From contig NZ_SPQS01000013.1 of the NCBI RefSeq assembly GCF_004570865.1, positions 1 to 64,000 of the forward strand: a stretch of DNA of 64,000 bases, in the 5' to 3' direction. Both the position numbers and the translations under genes were made by a program. The notes beneath the pieces were generated by a model, which saw only the letters and a list, made by a program, of their open reading frames with translations, did no database searches and had not been told where the DNA came from. The stretch's first letter is position 1; the number at the start of each line of letters is the position of its first letter. Source of the DNA: Bradyrhizobium frederickii (GTDB taxonomy: Bacteria > Pseudomonadota > Alphaproteobacteria > Rhizobiales > Xanthobacteraceae). Shown here one piece after another: positions 49,874 to 58,933 of the stretch.

Positions 49874-52423
49874 TTAGGCCGACGTCACGCGGCAGGCGCA
49901 CTTCTTGAAGTCGGTCTCCTTCGAGATCGGACAGGTCGCATCGAGCGTGAGCTGGTTGGCGAGCTGGCTTTCGTCGAAGAACGGGAAGTAGACGAGGCCG
50001 CGCGGCGGCTTGTTGCGGCCCTTGGTCTCGACCCGCGTCACCACCTCGCCGCGGCGGGTCTGGATCTTCACCGGCTGTCCGCGCAGCAGCTTGCGCTCGG
50101 CGGCGTCATCCGGATGCATGAACAGCGTCGCGGCCGGCACGGCGCGGTGCAGTTCGGGCACGCGGCGCGTCATCGAGCCGGAATGCCAGTGCTCCAGCAC
50201 GCGGCCGGTGCACAGCCACAGATCGAACTCCTTGTCGGGCGTTTCGGCCGCCGGCTCGAACGGACAGAAGATGATGCGCGCCTTCTTGTCCGGCTTGCCG
50301 TAGAACGACACGCCTTCGCCCGGCTTGACGTAGGGATCATAGCCCTCGCGGAAGCGCCAGAGCGTCTCCTTGTTGTTGACGACCGGCCAGCGCAGGCCGC
50401 GCGCCTGGTGATATTGCTCGAAGTCCGCCAAATCGTGGCCGTGGCCGCGGCCGAACTTCGCATACTCCTCGAACAGGCCCTTCTGCACGTAGAAGCCGAA
50501 CGCCGCGCTCTCGGAATTGTCGAAGCCCTTCTGGCATTCGGTGATCGCAAACTTGTTCACCTCGCCGTTGGCATAGAGCACGTCGAACAGGGTCTTGCCG
50601 CGCAGCTCCGGCTTCTTGGCAATCAACTCCTCCGGCCAGACCTCCTCGATCTTGAAGTGCTTGGCGAACTCCATCAGCTGCCAGAGGTCCGAGCGCGCCT
50701 CGCCAGGCGCCTTGACCTGCTGGCGCCAGAACTGGGTACGCCGCTCGGCATTGCCATAGGCGCCCTCCTTCTCCATCCACATCGCCGTCGGCAGGATGAG
50801 GTCCGCGGCCAGCGTCGTCACGGTCGGATAGGGATCGGAGACGACGACGAAGGCAGCCGGATTGCGATAACCGGGATAGCCCTCCTCGTTCATGTTCGGG
50901 GCCGTCTGCATGTTGTTGTTGCACTGGACCCAATAGGCGTTCAGCTTGCCGTCCTTCAGCATGCGGTTCTGCAGCACGGCGTGGTAGCCGATGTTGCCCG
51001 GGATGGTGCCTTCGGGCAGCTGCCACACTTTCTCGGCCGTCTCGCGATGCTTCGGATTGGTGACGAGCAGGTCGGCCGGCAGGCGGTGCGCGAAGGTGCC
51101 GACCTCGCGGGCGGTGCCGCAGGCCGAGGGCTGGCCGGTCAGCGAGAACGGGCCGTTGCCCGGCTCCGAGATCTTACCCGTCAAGAGGTGCACGTTGTAG
51201 ATCATGTTGTTGACCCACGTGCCGCGTGCGTGCTGGTTGAAGCCCATCGTCCAGTAGGAGACGACCTTCTTCTTGGGATCCGCATAGAGTTTTGCGAGCC
51301 GCTCGAGATTCTCCTTCGGCACGCCCGACATCTTGTGGGCGTAGTCGAGCGTATAGGGCTCCAGCAGCTTCTTGTACTCATCGAAGCCGATCTTGTCCTT
51401 GAAGCCGGCCGGATCGAGCGCGCCGTCCTTGCCAGCCTTGTGCGAGGCGTTGACCGCCTTGATTTCAAGGGCGTGGGTCGGGCGCAGTCCGTAGCCGATG
51501 TCGGTGACGGTCGATGCGAACTCGACGTGCTTCTCGACGAAGTCCTTGTTCATCGCGCCGGAATTGACGATGTGGTTCTGGATGTAGTTGAGGATCGCCA
51601 TGTCGCTCTGCGGCGTGAACACCATCGGATTGTCGGCGAGCTCGAACGAACGATGCTCGAAGGTGGAGAGCACGTGGACCTCGCAGCCTTCATGCGTCAG
51701 CCGGCGATCGGTGAGGCGCGACCAGAGAATCGGGTGCATCTCCGCCATGTTGGAGCCCCACAGCACGAACGCATCGGCTTGCTCGATGTCGTCGTAGCAG
51801 CCCATCGGCTCGTCGATCCCGAAGGTCCGCATGAAACCGGTGACGGCCGAGGCCATGCAGTGGCGCGCGTTCGGGTCGAGGTTGTTGGAACGGAAACCCG
51901 CCTTGTAGAGCTTGGCGGCGGCGTAGCCTTCCCAGATGGTCCACTGGCCCGAGCCGAACATGCCGACGGTCGACGGTCCGCCCGCCTTCAGCGCCGCCTT
52001 CCATTTCTCGGCCATGAGCTTGAAGGCATCGTCCCAGGAGATCGGCGCGAACTCGCCGTTCTTGTCGAACTTGCCGTTCTTCATGCGCAGCATCGGCTGG
52101 GTCAGCCGGTCCTCGCCGTACATGATCTTGGACAGGAAGTAGCCCTTGATGCAATTGAGACCGCGATTGACCGGCGCATCGGGGTCGCCCTGCGTCGCCA
52201 CGACCTTGCCGTTCTTGGTGCCGACGATCACGCCGCAGCCGGTGCCGCAGAAGCGGCACACGCCCTTGTCCCAGCGGATGCCGTCGGTCTTGCCCGCCTG
52301 CGCGCTCGCCGCTTCCGGCAGCGTCACGCCGATGGTCGAGGCGGCAGCAACCGCTGCAGCCGCCTTCAGCGCATCGCGGCGCGTCGCCGTGGCTTCATTC
52401 CCGTTCGTCAGTTTCGTCACCAT
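49874..52423 (-). CDS. napA: Periplasmic nitrate reductase catalytic subunit NapA
   Basis: The 849-residue molybdoenzyme reduces nitrate to nitrite in the periplasm. It has a Tat leader (ATRRDALKAAAAVAAASTIG), a [4Fe-4S] motif CRFCGTGCGVIVG...NCIKGYFLSKIMYG (about 57-100) and the Mo-ligand Cys in NARHCMASAVTGFMRTFG. The end reads WHSGSMTRRVPELHRAVPAA...QLTLDATCPISKETDFKKCA. Length is normal. The start at 52423 (MVTKLTNGNEAT) gives a Tat signal of normal length. Cofactor insertion needs NapD, encoded just upstream. Confidence 0.96.
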   Translation of the reverse strand: MVTKLTNGNEATATRRDALKAAAAVAAASTIGVTLPEAASAQAGKTDGIRWDKGVCRFCGTGCGVIVGTKNGKVVATQGDPDAPVNRGLNCIKGYFLSKIMYGEDRLTQPMLRMKNGKFDKNGEFAPISWDDAFKLMAEKWKAALKAGGPSTVGMFGSGQWTIWEGYAAAKLYKAGFRSNNLDPNARHCMASAVTGFMRTFGIDEPMGCYDDIEQADAFVLWGSNMAEMHPILWSRLTDRRLTHEGCEVHVLSTFEHRSFELADNPMVFTPQSDMAILNYIQNHIVNSGAMNKDFVEKHVEFASTVTDIGYGLRPTHALEIKAVNASHKAGKDGALDPAGFKDKIGFDEYKKLLEPYTLDYAHKMSGVPKENLERLAKLYADPKKKVVSYWTMGFNQHARGTWVNNMIYNVHLLTGKISEPGNGPFSLTGQPSACGTAREVGTFAHRLPADLLVTNPKHRETAEKVWQLPEGTIPGNIGYHAVLQNRMLKDGKLNAYWVQCNNNMQTAPNMNEEGYPGYRNPAAFVVVSDPYPTVTTLAADLILPTAMWMEKEGAYGNAERRTQFWRQQVKAPGEARSDLWQLMEFAKHFKIEEVWPEELIAKKPELRGKTLFDVLYANGEVNKFAITECQKGFDNSESAAFGFYVQKGLFEEYAKFGRGHGHDLADFEQYHQARGLRWPVVNNKETLWRFREGYDPYVKPGEGVSFYGKPDKKARIIFCPFEPAAETPDKEFDLWLCTGRVLEHWHSGSMTRRVPELHRAVPAATLFMHPDDAAERKLLRGQPVKIQTRRGEVVTRVETKGRNKPPRGLVYFPFFDESQLANQLTLDATCPISKETDFKKCACRVTSA

Positions 52424-52449
52424 CGTCGGTCTCTCCGGCTCAACGAATC

Positions 52450-52785
52450 TCAGATTGCGGAGGCGCGCGCATGCGCGCCGGAATTCTGGCAGACGCCGCC
52501 GCAGCACGCGGCCGGCTCGGCCTCGACGGCGCTCTCGTCGTCGTGCGTATCGAATGCATGAAAGATCAGCGAGGCGCTGACGACGCCGGGCAGGCGATGC
52601 ATGGCGGCGATCTGGTCGATCGCCAGCGAGGCCTGCGTATCGATGACGGTCAGCGCAAGCCTGTTGTCGCCGGAGGCGGCCTCCAGCTCGACGCCGGGCA
52701 GCGCCAGAATCCGGTCGATGAGATCGCGCTCCGCACCGGGTGCGAGATAGACGGCAACGCCGCAGATGTTGGTGGCTTCAGCCAT
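52450..52785 (-). CDS. napD: NapA maturation chaperone NapD
   Basis: The 111-residue ferredoxin-fold protein has CGVAVYLAPGAERDLIDRIL, VELEAASGDNRLALTVIDT and AIDQIAAMHRLPGVVSASLI, FHAFD. NapD binds the NapA Tat signal to delay export until the cofactor is in. The C-terminal tail has an extra CCGGVC cluster, not usual for NapD. It overlaps napF by eight bases. Confidence 0.92.
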   Translation of the reverse strand: MAEATNICGVAVYLAPGAERDLIDRILALPGVELEAASGDNRLALTVIDTQASLAIDQIAAMHRLPGVVSASLIFHAFDTHDDESAVEAEPAACCGGVCQNSGAHARASAI

Positions 52786-53137
52786 TGTGCACGACCAGGT
52801 TTGCAAGTTCGGATACGAGCGCGATGCGGTCCCGCGGCGCGAGTGCGATGGCTTCGACCGGGCAGACCGGGATGCAATCGCCGCAGCCGGTGCAGGCCGC
52901 GGCATCGATCACGGCGCCTAGCTTCTCGCGCGCGAGAATGCGGATGGCGGAATGCTCACAGGCTTCGACGCAACGGCGACAGACGACGCCATGCCGTTCG
53001 ACGCAGGCGGTGGCGCTGGAGACGGTCGCCACCTGTTCGGGACGCGTCTCTTCCAGACGCGGCGCATGCGCGTCGCGGCCGGATGCGAAAGGCAGAACGG
53101 CGGAAAATAGTGAGCGTCGTGACATTGGCCTCGGCAT
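52778..53137 (-). CDS. napF: Ferredoxin-type protein NapF (two-cluster form)
   Basis: The 119-residue protein has two [4Fe-4S] motifs, CVERHGVVCRRCVEACEHSA and CTGCGDCIPVCPVEAIALAP, and a short basic N-terminus (RPMSRRSLFSAVLPFASGR) with no signal peptide. NapF of E. coli has four clusters; this is a shorter form. It is thought to assist NapA iron-sulfur assembly in the cytoplasm. It is the first gene of the operon, about 125 bases downstream of the FixK-like box. A second ATG at 53125 (MSRRSLF) is possible. Confidence 0.8.
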   Translation of the reverse strand: MPRPMSRRSLFSAVLPFASGRDAHAPRLEETRPEQVATVSSATACVERHGVVCRRCVEACEHSAIRILAREKLGAVIDAAACTGCGDCIPVCPVEAIALAPRDRIALVSELANLVVHNG

Positions 53138-53233
53138 ATCCGAATCCCCGCGGGCAGACCCGTGTTCAGGAATTGTCCAGGAGAATGCGCCCCATCGGGC
53201 ACATCTCGGTCGACGCCGTTGTCACCGCTGCGG

Positions 53234-53275
53234 ACCATAGGTTCCGGCGGTCCAGATCGCATTGCGCTAGATCAA
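53234..53275 (-). promoter_or_regulatory. FixK/FNR-type promoter of the nap operon
   Basis: On the minus strand, TTGATCTAGCGCAA (53275-53262) fits the FixK2/FNR box (TTG-A/C-N6-G/T-CAA, half-sites TTGAT and GCGCAA). A -10-like hexamer TATGGT lies at 53239-53234. The box centre is 32 bases from the -10 centre, the spacing of a class II (centre near -41.5) FNR/FixK promoter. The operon is therefore likely to be switched on by oxygen limitation. Confidence 0.7.
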
Positions 53276-53524
53276 GCAGCCAGGTGGTCACCCGCAAGCG
53301 ACGATTAACCCGCGGCCGTCGTGGCGTGAAATTGCGCCAATCGACCAAGGCGTCTACCCGGCCTTCATGTTTGAGCCGACGAAGCCGGCTCACGCGGGTG
53401 AGAAATCAGCCGAGAGGGGTTGGCGGCCTCGATCTCCGGTGCCGCATCCGCCTTGAATGGACGGGTCGAATGGTTACTTTGGAGGGCGGCGAATCGCCGC
53501 GCGTCGCCCTTTCTCAAGACAGCA
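53276..53524. other. Gap upstream of the helicase gene
   Basis: Together with the nap promoter this gives a 387-base gap (53138-53524). Beyond the FixK-like box I see no gene, hairpin or repeat. Confidence 0.4.
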
Positions 53525-54640
53525 ATGCCAACTTTCACTCCGCATCAGGACGCCGCGCTCAAAGCCGTCGGCGACTGGCTCAAAGCAAAACCCGGCCGTA
53601 GCGGCACCCCGCAGGTATTCCGCCTGTTCGGCTTCGCCGGGACCGGCAAGACGACGCTGGCCCGGCACATCGCCGACGGCGTCGACGGCGATGTGAAGTT
53701 CGCCGCCTTCACCGGCAAGGCCGCCCTCGTCATGCGCAACAAGGGTTGCGACGACGCTTCCACCATCCACTCGCTGATCTACCGCGCCCGCGAGTCCGGC
53801 GAGGAGCAGCCGAGCTTCGAATTGTGGGACGACGCGCCCGCCTCGAAGGCGAAGCTGATCGTGATCGACGAATGCTCGATGGTCGACGCCGAATTGGGGC
53901 GCGACCTGATGTCGTTCGACTGCCCGCTGCTGGTGCTGGGCGATCCCGCGCAGCTGCCGCCGATCCAGGGCGGCGGCTTCTTCACCAACACCTCACCGGA
54001 TGCAATGCTGACCGAGGTGCACCGCCAGGCGCAGGACGATCCCATCGTGCGGATGTCGATGGACGTGCGCGAAGGCCGCGAGCTCGACATCGGCCGCTAT
54101 GGCGAGAGCGAGGTGGTCTCGCGCAAGGAGCTCGACCCCGACAGGGTCATGGGCGCCGACCAGGTCCTGGTCGGCCGCAACAACACCCGCCGCGCCTACA
54201 ACATGCGGGTGCGGCAGCGCCAGAACATCGAGGACGTCTTTCCGGTCGCCGGCGACAAGCTGGTGTGCCTGCGCAACAACCGCAAGAAGGGCCTGTTCAA
54301 CGGCGGCCTGTGGCGGGTGAAGTCGCGCAACACCTCGCGCTCGAAGTCGCGCATTCTCTCGATGCGGCTGTCGCCGGACGAGGATTTCGGCCACAAGGTG
54401 ACGAAGGTCTCGGTGCGCGCCGATTGCTTCGAGGGCGGCGTCGAGCAGATCGCCTGGGAGCAGCGCAAGCCCTACGACGAGTTCGACTACGGCTATGTGC
54501 TCACCGTGCACAAGTCGCAGGGCTCGCAATGGGACGACGTCGTGCTGTTCGACGAGAGCTTTGCGTTTCAGGAGAGCCGCGCCAGGTGGCTGTACACCGG
54601 GATCACGCGCGCGGCGAAGCGGCTGAGTATCGTTGTTTAG
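53525..54640 (+). CDS. RecD-like ATP-dependent DNA helicase
   Basis: The 371-residue superfamily 1B helicase has Walker A FGFAGTGKTTLARHIAD (about 38), motif Ia FTGKAALVMRNKG, Walker B IVIDECSMVDAEL, motif III LVLGDPAQLPPIQGG, motif V TVHKSQGSQWDDVVLF and motif VI YTGITRAAKRLSIVV. It lacks the long N-terminal and SH3 domains of RecD2, so it is a minimal core, like Dda-type phage helicases. Probably it moves 5' to 3'. The partner and pathway are not visible from neighbours. Confidence 0.85.
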   Translation: MPTFTPHQDAALKAVGDWLKAKPGRSGTPQVFRLFGFAGTGKTTLARHIADGVDGDVKFAAFTGKAALVMRNKGCDDASTIHSLIYRARESGEEQPSFELWDDAPASKAKLIVIDECSMVDAELGRDLMSFDCPLLVLGDPAQLPPIQGGGFFTNTSPDAMLTEVHRQAQDDPIVRMSMDVREGRELDIGRYGESEVVSRKELDPDRVMGADQVLVGRNNTRRAYNMRVRQRQNIEDVFPVAGDKLVCLRNNRKKGLFNGGLWRVKSRNTSRSKSRILSMRLSPDEDFGHKVTKVSVRADCFEGGVEQIAWEQRKPYDEFDYGYVLTVHKSQGSQWDDVVLFDESFAFQESRARWLYTGITRAAKRLSIVV

Positions 54641-54651
54641 AGTTCGCTCCC

Positions 54652-54745
54652 GTAGCGCGGGCAAAGGCGCAACGCGCCGTGCCCGCGCTGTCTCTCTGCA
54701 AGCAAAGATCGTGGGCACGCTTCGCTTTGCCCACCCTACGGCACT
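54652..54745. repeat. Dispersed GTGGGCACGC repeat
   Basis: The block holds GCGCGGGCAAAGGCGCAACGCGCC, GTGCCCGCGC and GTGGGCACGCTTCGCTTTGC, CCACCCTACG. The stretch 54711-54740 is identical to 14226-14255. It is a non-coding, mobile-looking repeat. Confidence 0.75.
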
Positions 54746-54844
54746 GAGCATCGTGGTGTGAGGCTTTAGTCCGCACTGCCCGGATGCATTCACCAAGCGC
54801 TAGGCTTTGAGATGTATCACCACGCTGTCGGCAGGAGGACACGC

Positions 54845-56227
54845 ATGGCTGAACGTTTGGGAAGACCCGATTACCTCGATCCGCGCGATGATACCTTCGG
54901 CGCGAGCCGTCGCGGGTTTCTGAAGTCGGCAGGCATCGCGGCCGGCACGCTCGCCGCATCGATCGCTGCGCCGAGACTTGCGCACTCCGCTCCGCTGCGT
55001 GCCGCGCATGCGCGGCCGGACAAGCCGGTGCGGGTCTCGAAGCAACGCCTCAACGCGCTGGCGGCGCAGTTCTATGCCGTGTTCAACGAGCACGACGTCC
55101 TGCCCAAAGACTTCTCCGGGAAGCATGAAGCGCGCTACGACGTCGAGCTGCGGCGTATCACCACCATGACGCGCGTGCCCGAGACGGGAGAGCGCGTGAA
55201 GGTCAGCGCGCTCGTTGCGGTCCCCGTCGGCGTGCGCGGGGCATTGCCGGTGTTGTCCTGGCAACACGGCACGATTCTGTCGTTCGATCAGGTTCCTTCG
55301 AACCTGCTGCGACTTGGCGACGAAGGCTACCAGCTTCGCGACAATATCGATTCGCTGGAGACGCTGTTCAACATCCAGCGCTTCGCCGGCAACGGCTATG
55401 CCGTCATCGCCGCCGACTACATCGGCAAGGGCCCGCTTCGCAACGGTCGTGGCGAGGCCTATGCGGTGAAAGGTGCCACGGTGCAATGCTGCCTCGACGT
55501 GCTCGATGCCGGCCTCCTCGAGTTGAAGACGCTCGGCCTTCGCCAATCCGCGCTGTTTCTGAACGGCTGGTCGCAAGGCGCGCTGAACACGCAATGGCTC
55601 AAGCAGGAGATGCAACGGCGCGGCATGAAGGTGACGGCAAGTGCGACCCAGAGCCCGTTCAACAATCTCGCCGAGAGCTTCCATTATTGGGTCAACCCGA
55701 CATCCTATATTCCGTCCGCTGAGACGTCCTACCCGATGCCGCCGGCCTGGATCACGCCCTGCCTGGTCGTGCTGCTTGGAAGCTATCGCCAGTATTATGG
55801 GCTGAGCGATCTGTTCAAGACCGCCATCAAGCCGCAACATCAGGCGTTCGCTGAGAAATATTGGGCCGACTACAGCCTGGCAGGCGACACCGCCAAGACT
55901 GTTCCGCCGGCTGCAGACCTCCTGGTGGACGGGTTTTTCGACCGTTTCACCCAGGACACCAACAGCAGGTTGCTGCGCCAGCTCGGTCGCAACGGCGCGA
56001 CTTTCTGGGACTACGATTCCCCGATCCGGTTTTATTACGGATTGGCCGACGAGGCGCTGCACCCGCGACTGGTCAAGCCGGCGATTGCCGCGGGTGGACG
56101 TTTCGCGGCCGGCGTACCGGTTGCCGGTGCAAGCCATCGCGGCACGTTTCTGGCAAGCCTCTATGGCAACGGCACCGTCCTGAACGGGCAATCGACCGCA
56201 TTCGACTGGTTCAACTCGCTGATGTGA
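54845..56227 (+). CDS. Tat-exported alpha/beta hydrolase (lipase/esterase-like)
   Basis: The 460-residue protein has a Tat leader with SRRGFLKSAGIAAGTLAASI (motif SRRGFLK) and a secretory-lipase-like alpha/beta fold: VLSWQHGTILSFDQ (oxyanion), FAGNGYAVIAADYIGKG, LFLNGWSQGALNTQWL (Ser nucleophile), FYYGLADEALHPRLVKPAI (acid) and GASHRGTFLASLYGNG (His). The layout resembles secreted lipases of the LIP family. Start ATG 54845 has a strong GGAGG site. It probably acts in the periplasm or outside. Substrate unknown. Confidence 0.85.
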   Translation: MAERLGRPDYLDPRDDTFGASRRGFLKSAGIAAGTLAASIAAPRLAHSAPLRAAHARPDKPVRVSKQRLNALAAQFYAVFNEHDVLPKDFSGKHEARYDVELRRITTMTRVPETGERVKVSALVAVPVGVRGALPVLSWQHGTILSFDQVPSNLLRLGDEGYQLRDNIDSLETLFNIQRFAGNGYAVIAADYIGKGPLRNGRGEAYAVKGATVQCCLDVLDAGLLELKTLGLRQSALFLNGWSQGALNTQWLKQEMQRRGMKVTASATQSPFNNLAESFHYWVNPTSYIPSAETSYPMPPAWITPCLVVLLGSYRQYYGLSDLFKTAIKPQHQAFAEKYWADYSLAGDTAKTVPPAADLLVDGFFDRFTQDTNSRLLRQLGRNGATFWDYDSPIRFYYGLADEALHPRLVKPAIAAGGRFAAGVPVAGASHRGTFLASLYGNGTVLNGQSTAFDWFNSLM

Positions 56228-56249
56228 AAGCGCGCGGCAACGCCGGCCT

Positions 56250-57935
56250 TCACTTGCCCGCGACGAAATAGAAGTCTTCCCGTCCCGGCGGCGAGCCGTA
56301 GGTGAACGGCTGCTGCCCGTGCTTGGTCGCGGCCCAGACGTCGTCGCGGATGATGTCGAACAGTTTTCTGATCTCGACGCGGGGCTGCTTGATCTCGCGG
56401 GCGAGAGCGGTGGCGAACGGGCTGTTGGCGCTGCCGTCGCCGTCCATCGCGGTCTCGCCGTGCTTGGCGGCGTAAACCACCATGAAGCCGGCGCCGGGCT
56501 CGATGTTGGAAAAGCCCTTGTCGACCAGCTTCAGCGACAGCGTGCGCTGCATGGTCGGCGCGAACGGATTGTCGCGGCAGGCATCCAGGACCACGAGACG
56601 CATTTTTCGCGCGGCACCGACCGCCGCGATCACCTGCTCGAGGGCGACCGCCTGCGTCTCGGCGTCCTTGTCGGCGGCGAGCTTGGCATCGACGGGAACG
56701 AGATAGTTCACCCCGCCGATCTCGAAGCCGTGGCCGGCGAAATAGACCACGGCCCAGTCGGCCTTCTCCGCTTCCTCCGCGAAGGCCTTCAACGCGTCAA
56801 AGAACTTGTCGCGGGTAAGGTCGTTGACGGAGATCACGGACTGGAAGCCGACCTCGCGCAGCACGCTCGCGATCAGCTTGGAATCGCGCGGCGGATTGGG
56901 CAAGGCATGGACGTTCTTGTAGGCGCCGTTGCCGATCACCAGCGCCACGCGGCGGCCGGTGGGTGGGCTCCCCGGCGACTGCGGCATGAGCGCGGCGAGC
57001 CGCTCCTGCGCGATGGCACGGGCGCGCGCAACCTCGGTGTCGTCGAACTTCGTCAGCGAATAGGCCGCGGCGCGATAGTCGGCGCGGGCTTGCGCCAGAT
57101 CCTTCCGGCGCTCGTAGATCTGGCCGCGGCCGGAATGGGCGCGGACGTTGTTCGGGTTGATCTGGATGGCCGTGTTGTAGTCCTTCAGGGCGGCGTCGAA
57201 GTCGCCCTTCATCATGCTGACGTCGGCGCGATTGTTGATCGCGAACACGTTCTTCGGCTGTTTCTCGATCAGGCGGTTGCAATCGGCAAAGGCCTGGTCG
57301 AATTGTCTCATCATGCCGTAAGTGATGCAGCGGTTGCCGGCGATCTGCGGTGCGGCCGGATCGATCTTCTCGGCCTCCGCAAAATCGGCGAGCGCACCGT
57401 CGAAATCCTTCAGCAGCGTGCGCGCACGGGCACGATTGGTCCAGGCAAGCAGGAATTTCGGCGTGTACTTGATCGACAAGGTGAAATCGTCGACCGCGCT
57501 TTGCAGCGCGCCGCGGCGGGCGTGAATGACGCCCCGGTTGTTGTAGGGAACGCCATAGGCCGGGCGCTTCTGGAGCGCGAGGTTGTAGTCCGCCATGGCG
57601 AGGTCTTCCTGGCCCTTGCGCTCATAGGCGAGGCCGCGCAGGTTGAGGGCAACGACGTAGTCAGGATCCAGATCGATCGCGATCGACAGGGTCTCGATCG
57701 CTTGGTCGTAATCCCGCTTGTTGATCAGCGTGTTGCCGCGCACGGAGAGCGCGATCGCCTTGTCCTTGCCGCCGAGCTGGTCGGCCTTCAGCAGATTGTC
57801 GCAGGCGCTCGCGCGGGCCTGGGCCTCGGCCTGGCGGTCACGGCAGATGGCGAGCTCGTCGGCATGCGGGTCGGCCGCCGCGCTCGACGCGCCGGCGGCC
57901 AGGATGACGAGGGTCAGGGAAACGACGCGCAACAT
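56250..57935 (-). CDS. TPR-repeat caspase-like (orthocaspase) protein
   Basis: The 561-residue protein has a signal peptide (RVVSLTLVILAAGASSAAA). About five to six TPR repeats (about 55-290; for example NKRDYDQAIETLSIAIDLDP, YVVALNLRGLAYERKGQEDL) lead to a caspase-p20 domain from RRVALVIGNGAYKNVHALPN. The catalytic dyad is His in VVYFAGHGFEIGG (about 403) and Cys in LVVLDACRDNPFAPTMQRTL (about 452). Bacterial caspase-like proteases cut after Arg/Lys or Asp. Exported placement with TPRs suggests a protein-binding envelope protease. Start at 57935 is preferred for the signal peptide. Confidence 0.88.
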   Translation of the reverse strand: MLRVVSLTLVILAAGASSAAADPHADELAICRDRQAEAQARASACDNLLKADQLGGKDKAIALSVRGNTLINKRDYDQAIETLSIAIDLDPDYVVALNLRGLAYERKGQEDLAMADYNLALQKRPAYGVPYNNRGVIHARRGALQSAVDDFTLSIKYTPKFLLAWTNRARARTLLKDFDGALADFAEAEKIDPAAPQIAGNRCITYGMMRQFDQAFADCNRLIEKQPKNVFAINNRADVSMMKGDFDAALKDYNTAIQINPNNVRAHSGRGQIYERRKDLAQARADYRAAAYSLTKFDDTEVARARAIAQERLAALMPQSPGSPPTGRRVALVIGNGAYKNVHALPNPPRDSKLIASVLREVGFQSVISVNDLTRDKFFDALKAFAEEAEKADWAVVYFAGHGFEIGGVNYLVPVDAKLAADKDAETQAVALEQVIAAVGAARKMRLVVLDACRDNPFAPTMQRTLSLKLVDKGFSNIEPGAGFMVVYAAKHGETAMDGDGSANSPFATALAREIKQPRVEIRKLFDIIRDDVWAATKHGQQPFTYGSPPGREDFYFVAGK

Positions 57936-58198
57936 GTTGTCAGGCCTGCTCCAGCCAGCAAGTTCTTCGTGAGTCGATGATCGATCGCCCGGGTTCATCT
58001 AGCGCGGAGTTCCCGGTCTCGCCAAGGCGCGCGCTCGCCGCGCCGTCCCCTGCGGCCTATTTCACGGACTCGTGTCCGTCGCGTCGTAACAATCTGCTGC
58101 AGCGTCCGTACCTCGGATGATGCGAAAAGGCCGCCGGACAACTGTTCGTCCGGCCCTGATCGCCCTAGACTGTCAGACCTTGCGAAAGAGGACCCGCC

Positions 58199-58903
58199 AT
58201 GCGCCGACCTGCCCTCGCTTCCCTGCTCGCCGCAACCGCCGCCCTGACGCTGGCCTTTGCCATGCCGTCCCGGGCAGCGGAGAATGCGGTCGTGATCCCG
58301 GCTCCCGCCATGGATGCAGCGCCCGCGAGCGGGATCCAGACCGCCGTCGTCGCCGGCGGCTGCTTCTGGGGCGTGCAAGGCGTCTTCCAGCACACCGCCG
58401 GAGTCATCAACGCGGTCTCCGGCTATGCCGGCGGCACCAAGGCGACCGCTGACTACCAGACCGTCTCGAGCGGTCGGACCGGCCACGCCGAGTCCGTCGA
58501 GATCAAGTACGACCCGAAGAAGATCTCCTACGGCAAGCTCCTCCAGATCTACTTCTCGGTGGTGCACGACCCGACCCAGCTCAACCGCCAGGGCCCCGAT
58601 GTCGGCCCGCAATATCGCTCGGCGATCTTCACCACCTCGGACGAGCAGAAGAAGGTGGCGGAGGCCTATATCGCCCAGCTCAACAGCGCCAAGGTGTTCA
58701 GCAAGCCGATCGTGACCAAGGTCGGCGCGCTGGAGGCGTTCTACCCGGCGGAGGCCTACCACCAGGACTATCTGACCCTGCACCCCAACCAGCCCTACAT
58801 CGCCTATAACGACCTGCCCAAGGTCGAGAACCTGAAAAAGCTGTTCGCGGATAATTACATTGAAAAGCCGACGCTGGTGAGTGCCAGCAAGGCCACCAAC
58901 TGA
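58199..58903 (+). CDS. msrA: Peptide-methionine (S)-S-oxide reductase MsrA, exported
   Basis: The 234-residue MsrA has a signal peptide (LASLLAATAALTLAFAMPSR), then the catalytic GGCFWGVQGVFQ (Cys 55), YAGGTKATADYQTVSSGRTG and YRSAIFTTSDEQKKVAEAYI. It repairs oxidised methionine (S form) in proteins. The leader sends it to the periplasm, unlike most cytosolic MsrA. It is followed by msrB 30 bases later on the same strand. Confidence 0.92.
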   Translation: MRRPALASLLAATAALTLAFAMPSRAAENAVVIPAPAMDAAPASGIQTAVVAGGCFWGVQGVFQHTAGVINAVSGYAGGTKATADYQTVSSGRTGHAESVEIKYDPKKISYGKLLQIYFSVVHDPTQLNRQGPDVGPQYRSAIFTTSDEQKKVAEAYIAQLNSAKVFSKPIVTKVGALEAFYPAEAYHQDYLTLHPNQPYIAYNDLPKVENLKKLFADNYIEKPTLVSASKATN

Positions 58904-58933
58904 TCGCAAGATCATCTCAAGAACGGGAGACCC

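Noticed and set aside
49721..52561. 946-codon open frame on the plus strand opposite napA and napG
   Set aside because: napA and napG are certain on the other strand; this frame shows only shadow composition and no motif.
58020..58198. Riboswitch or methionine-related leader before msrA
   Set aside because: The stretch has no conserved stem arrangement that I can name and no terminator-antiterminator pair.
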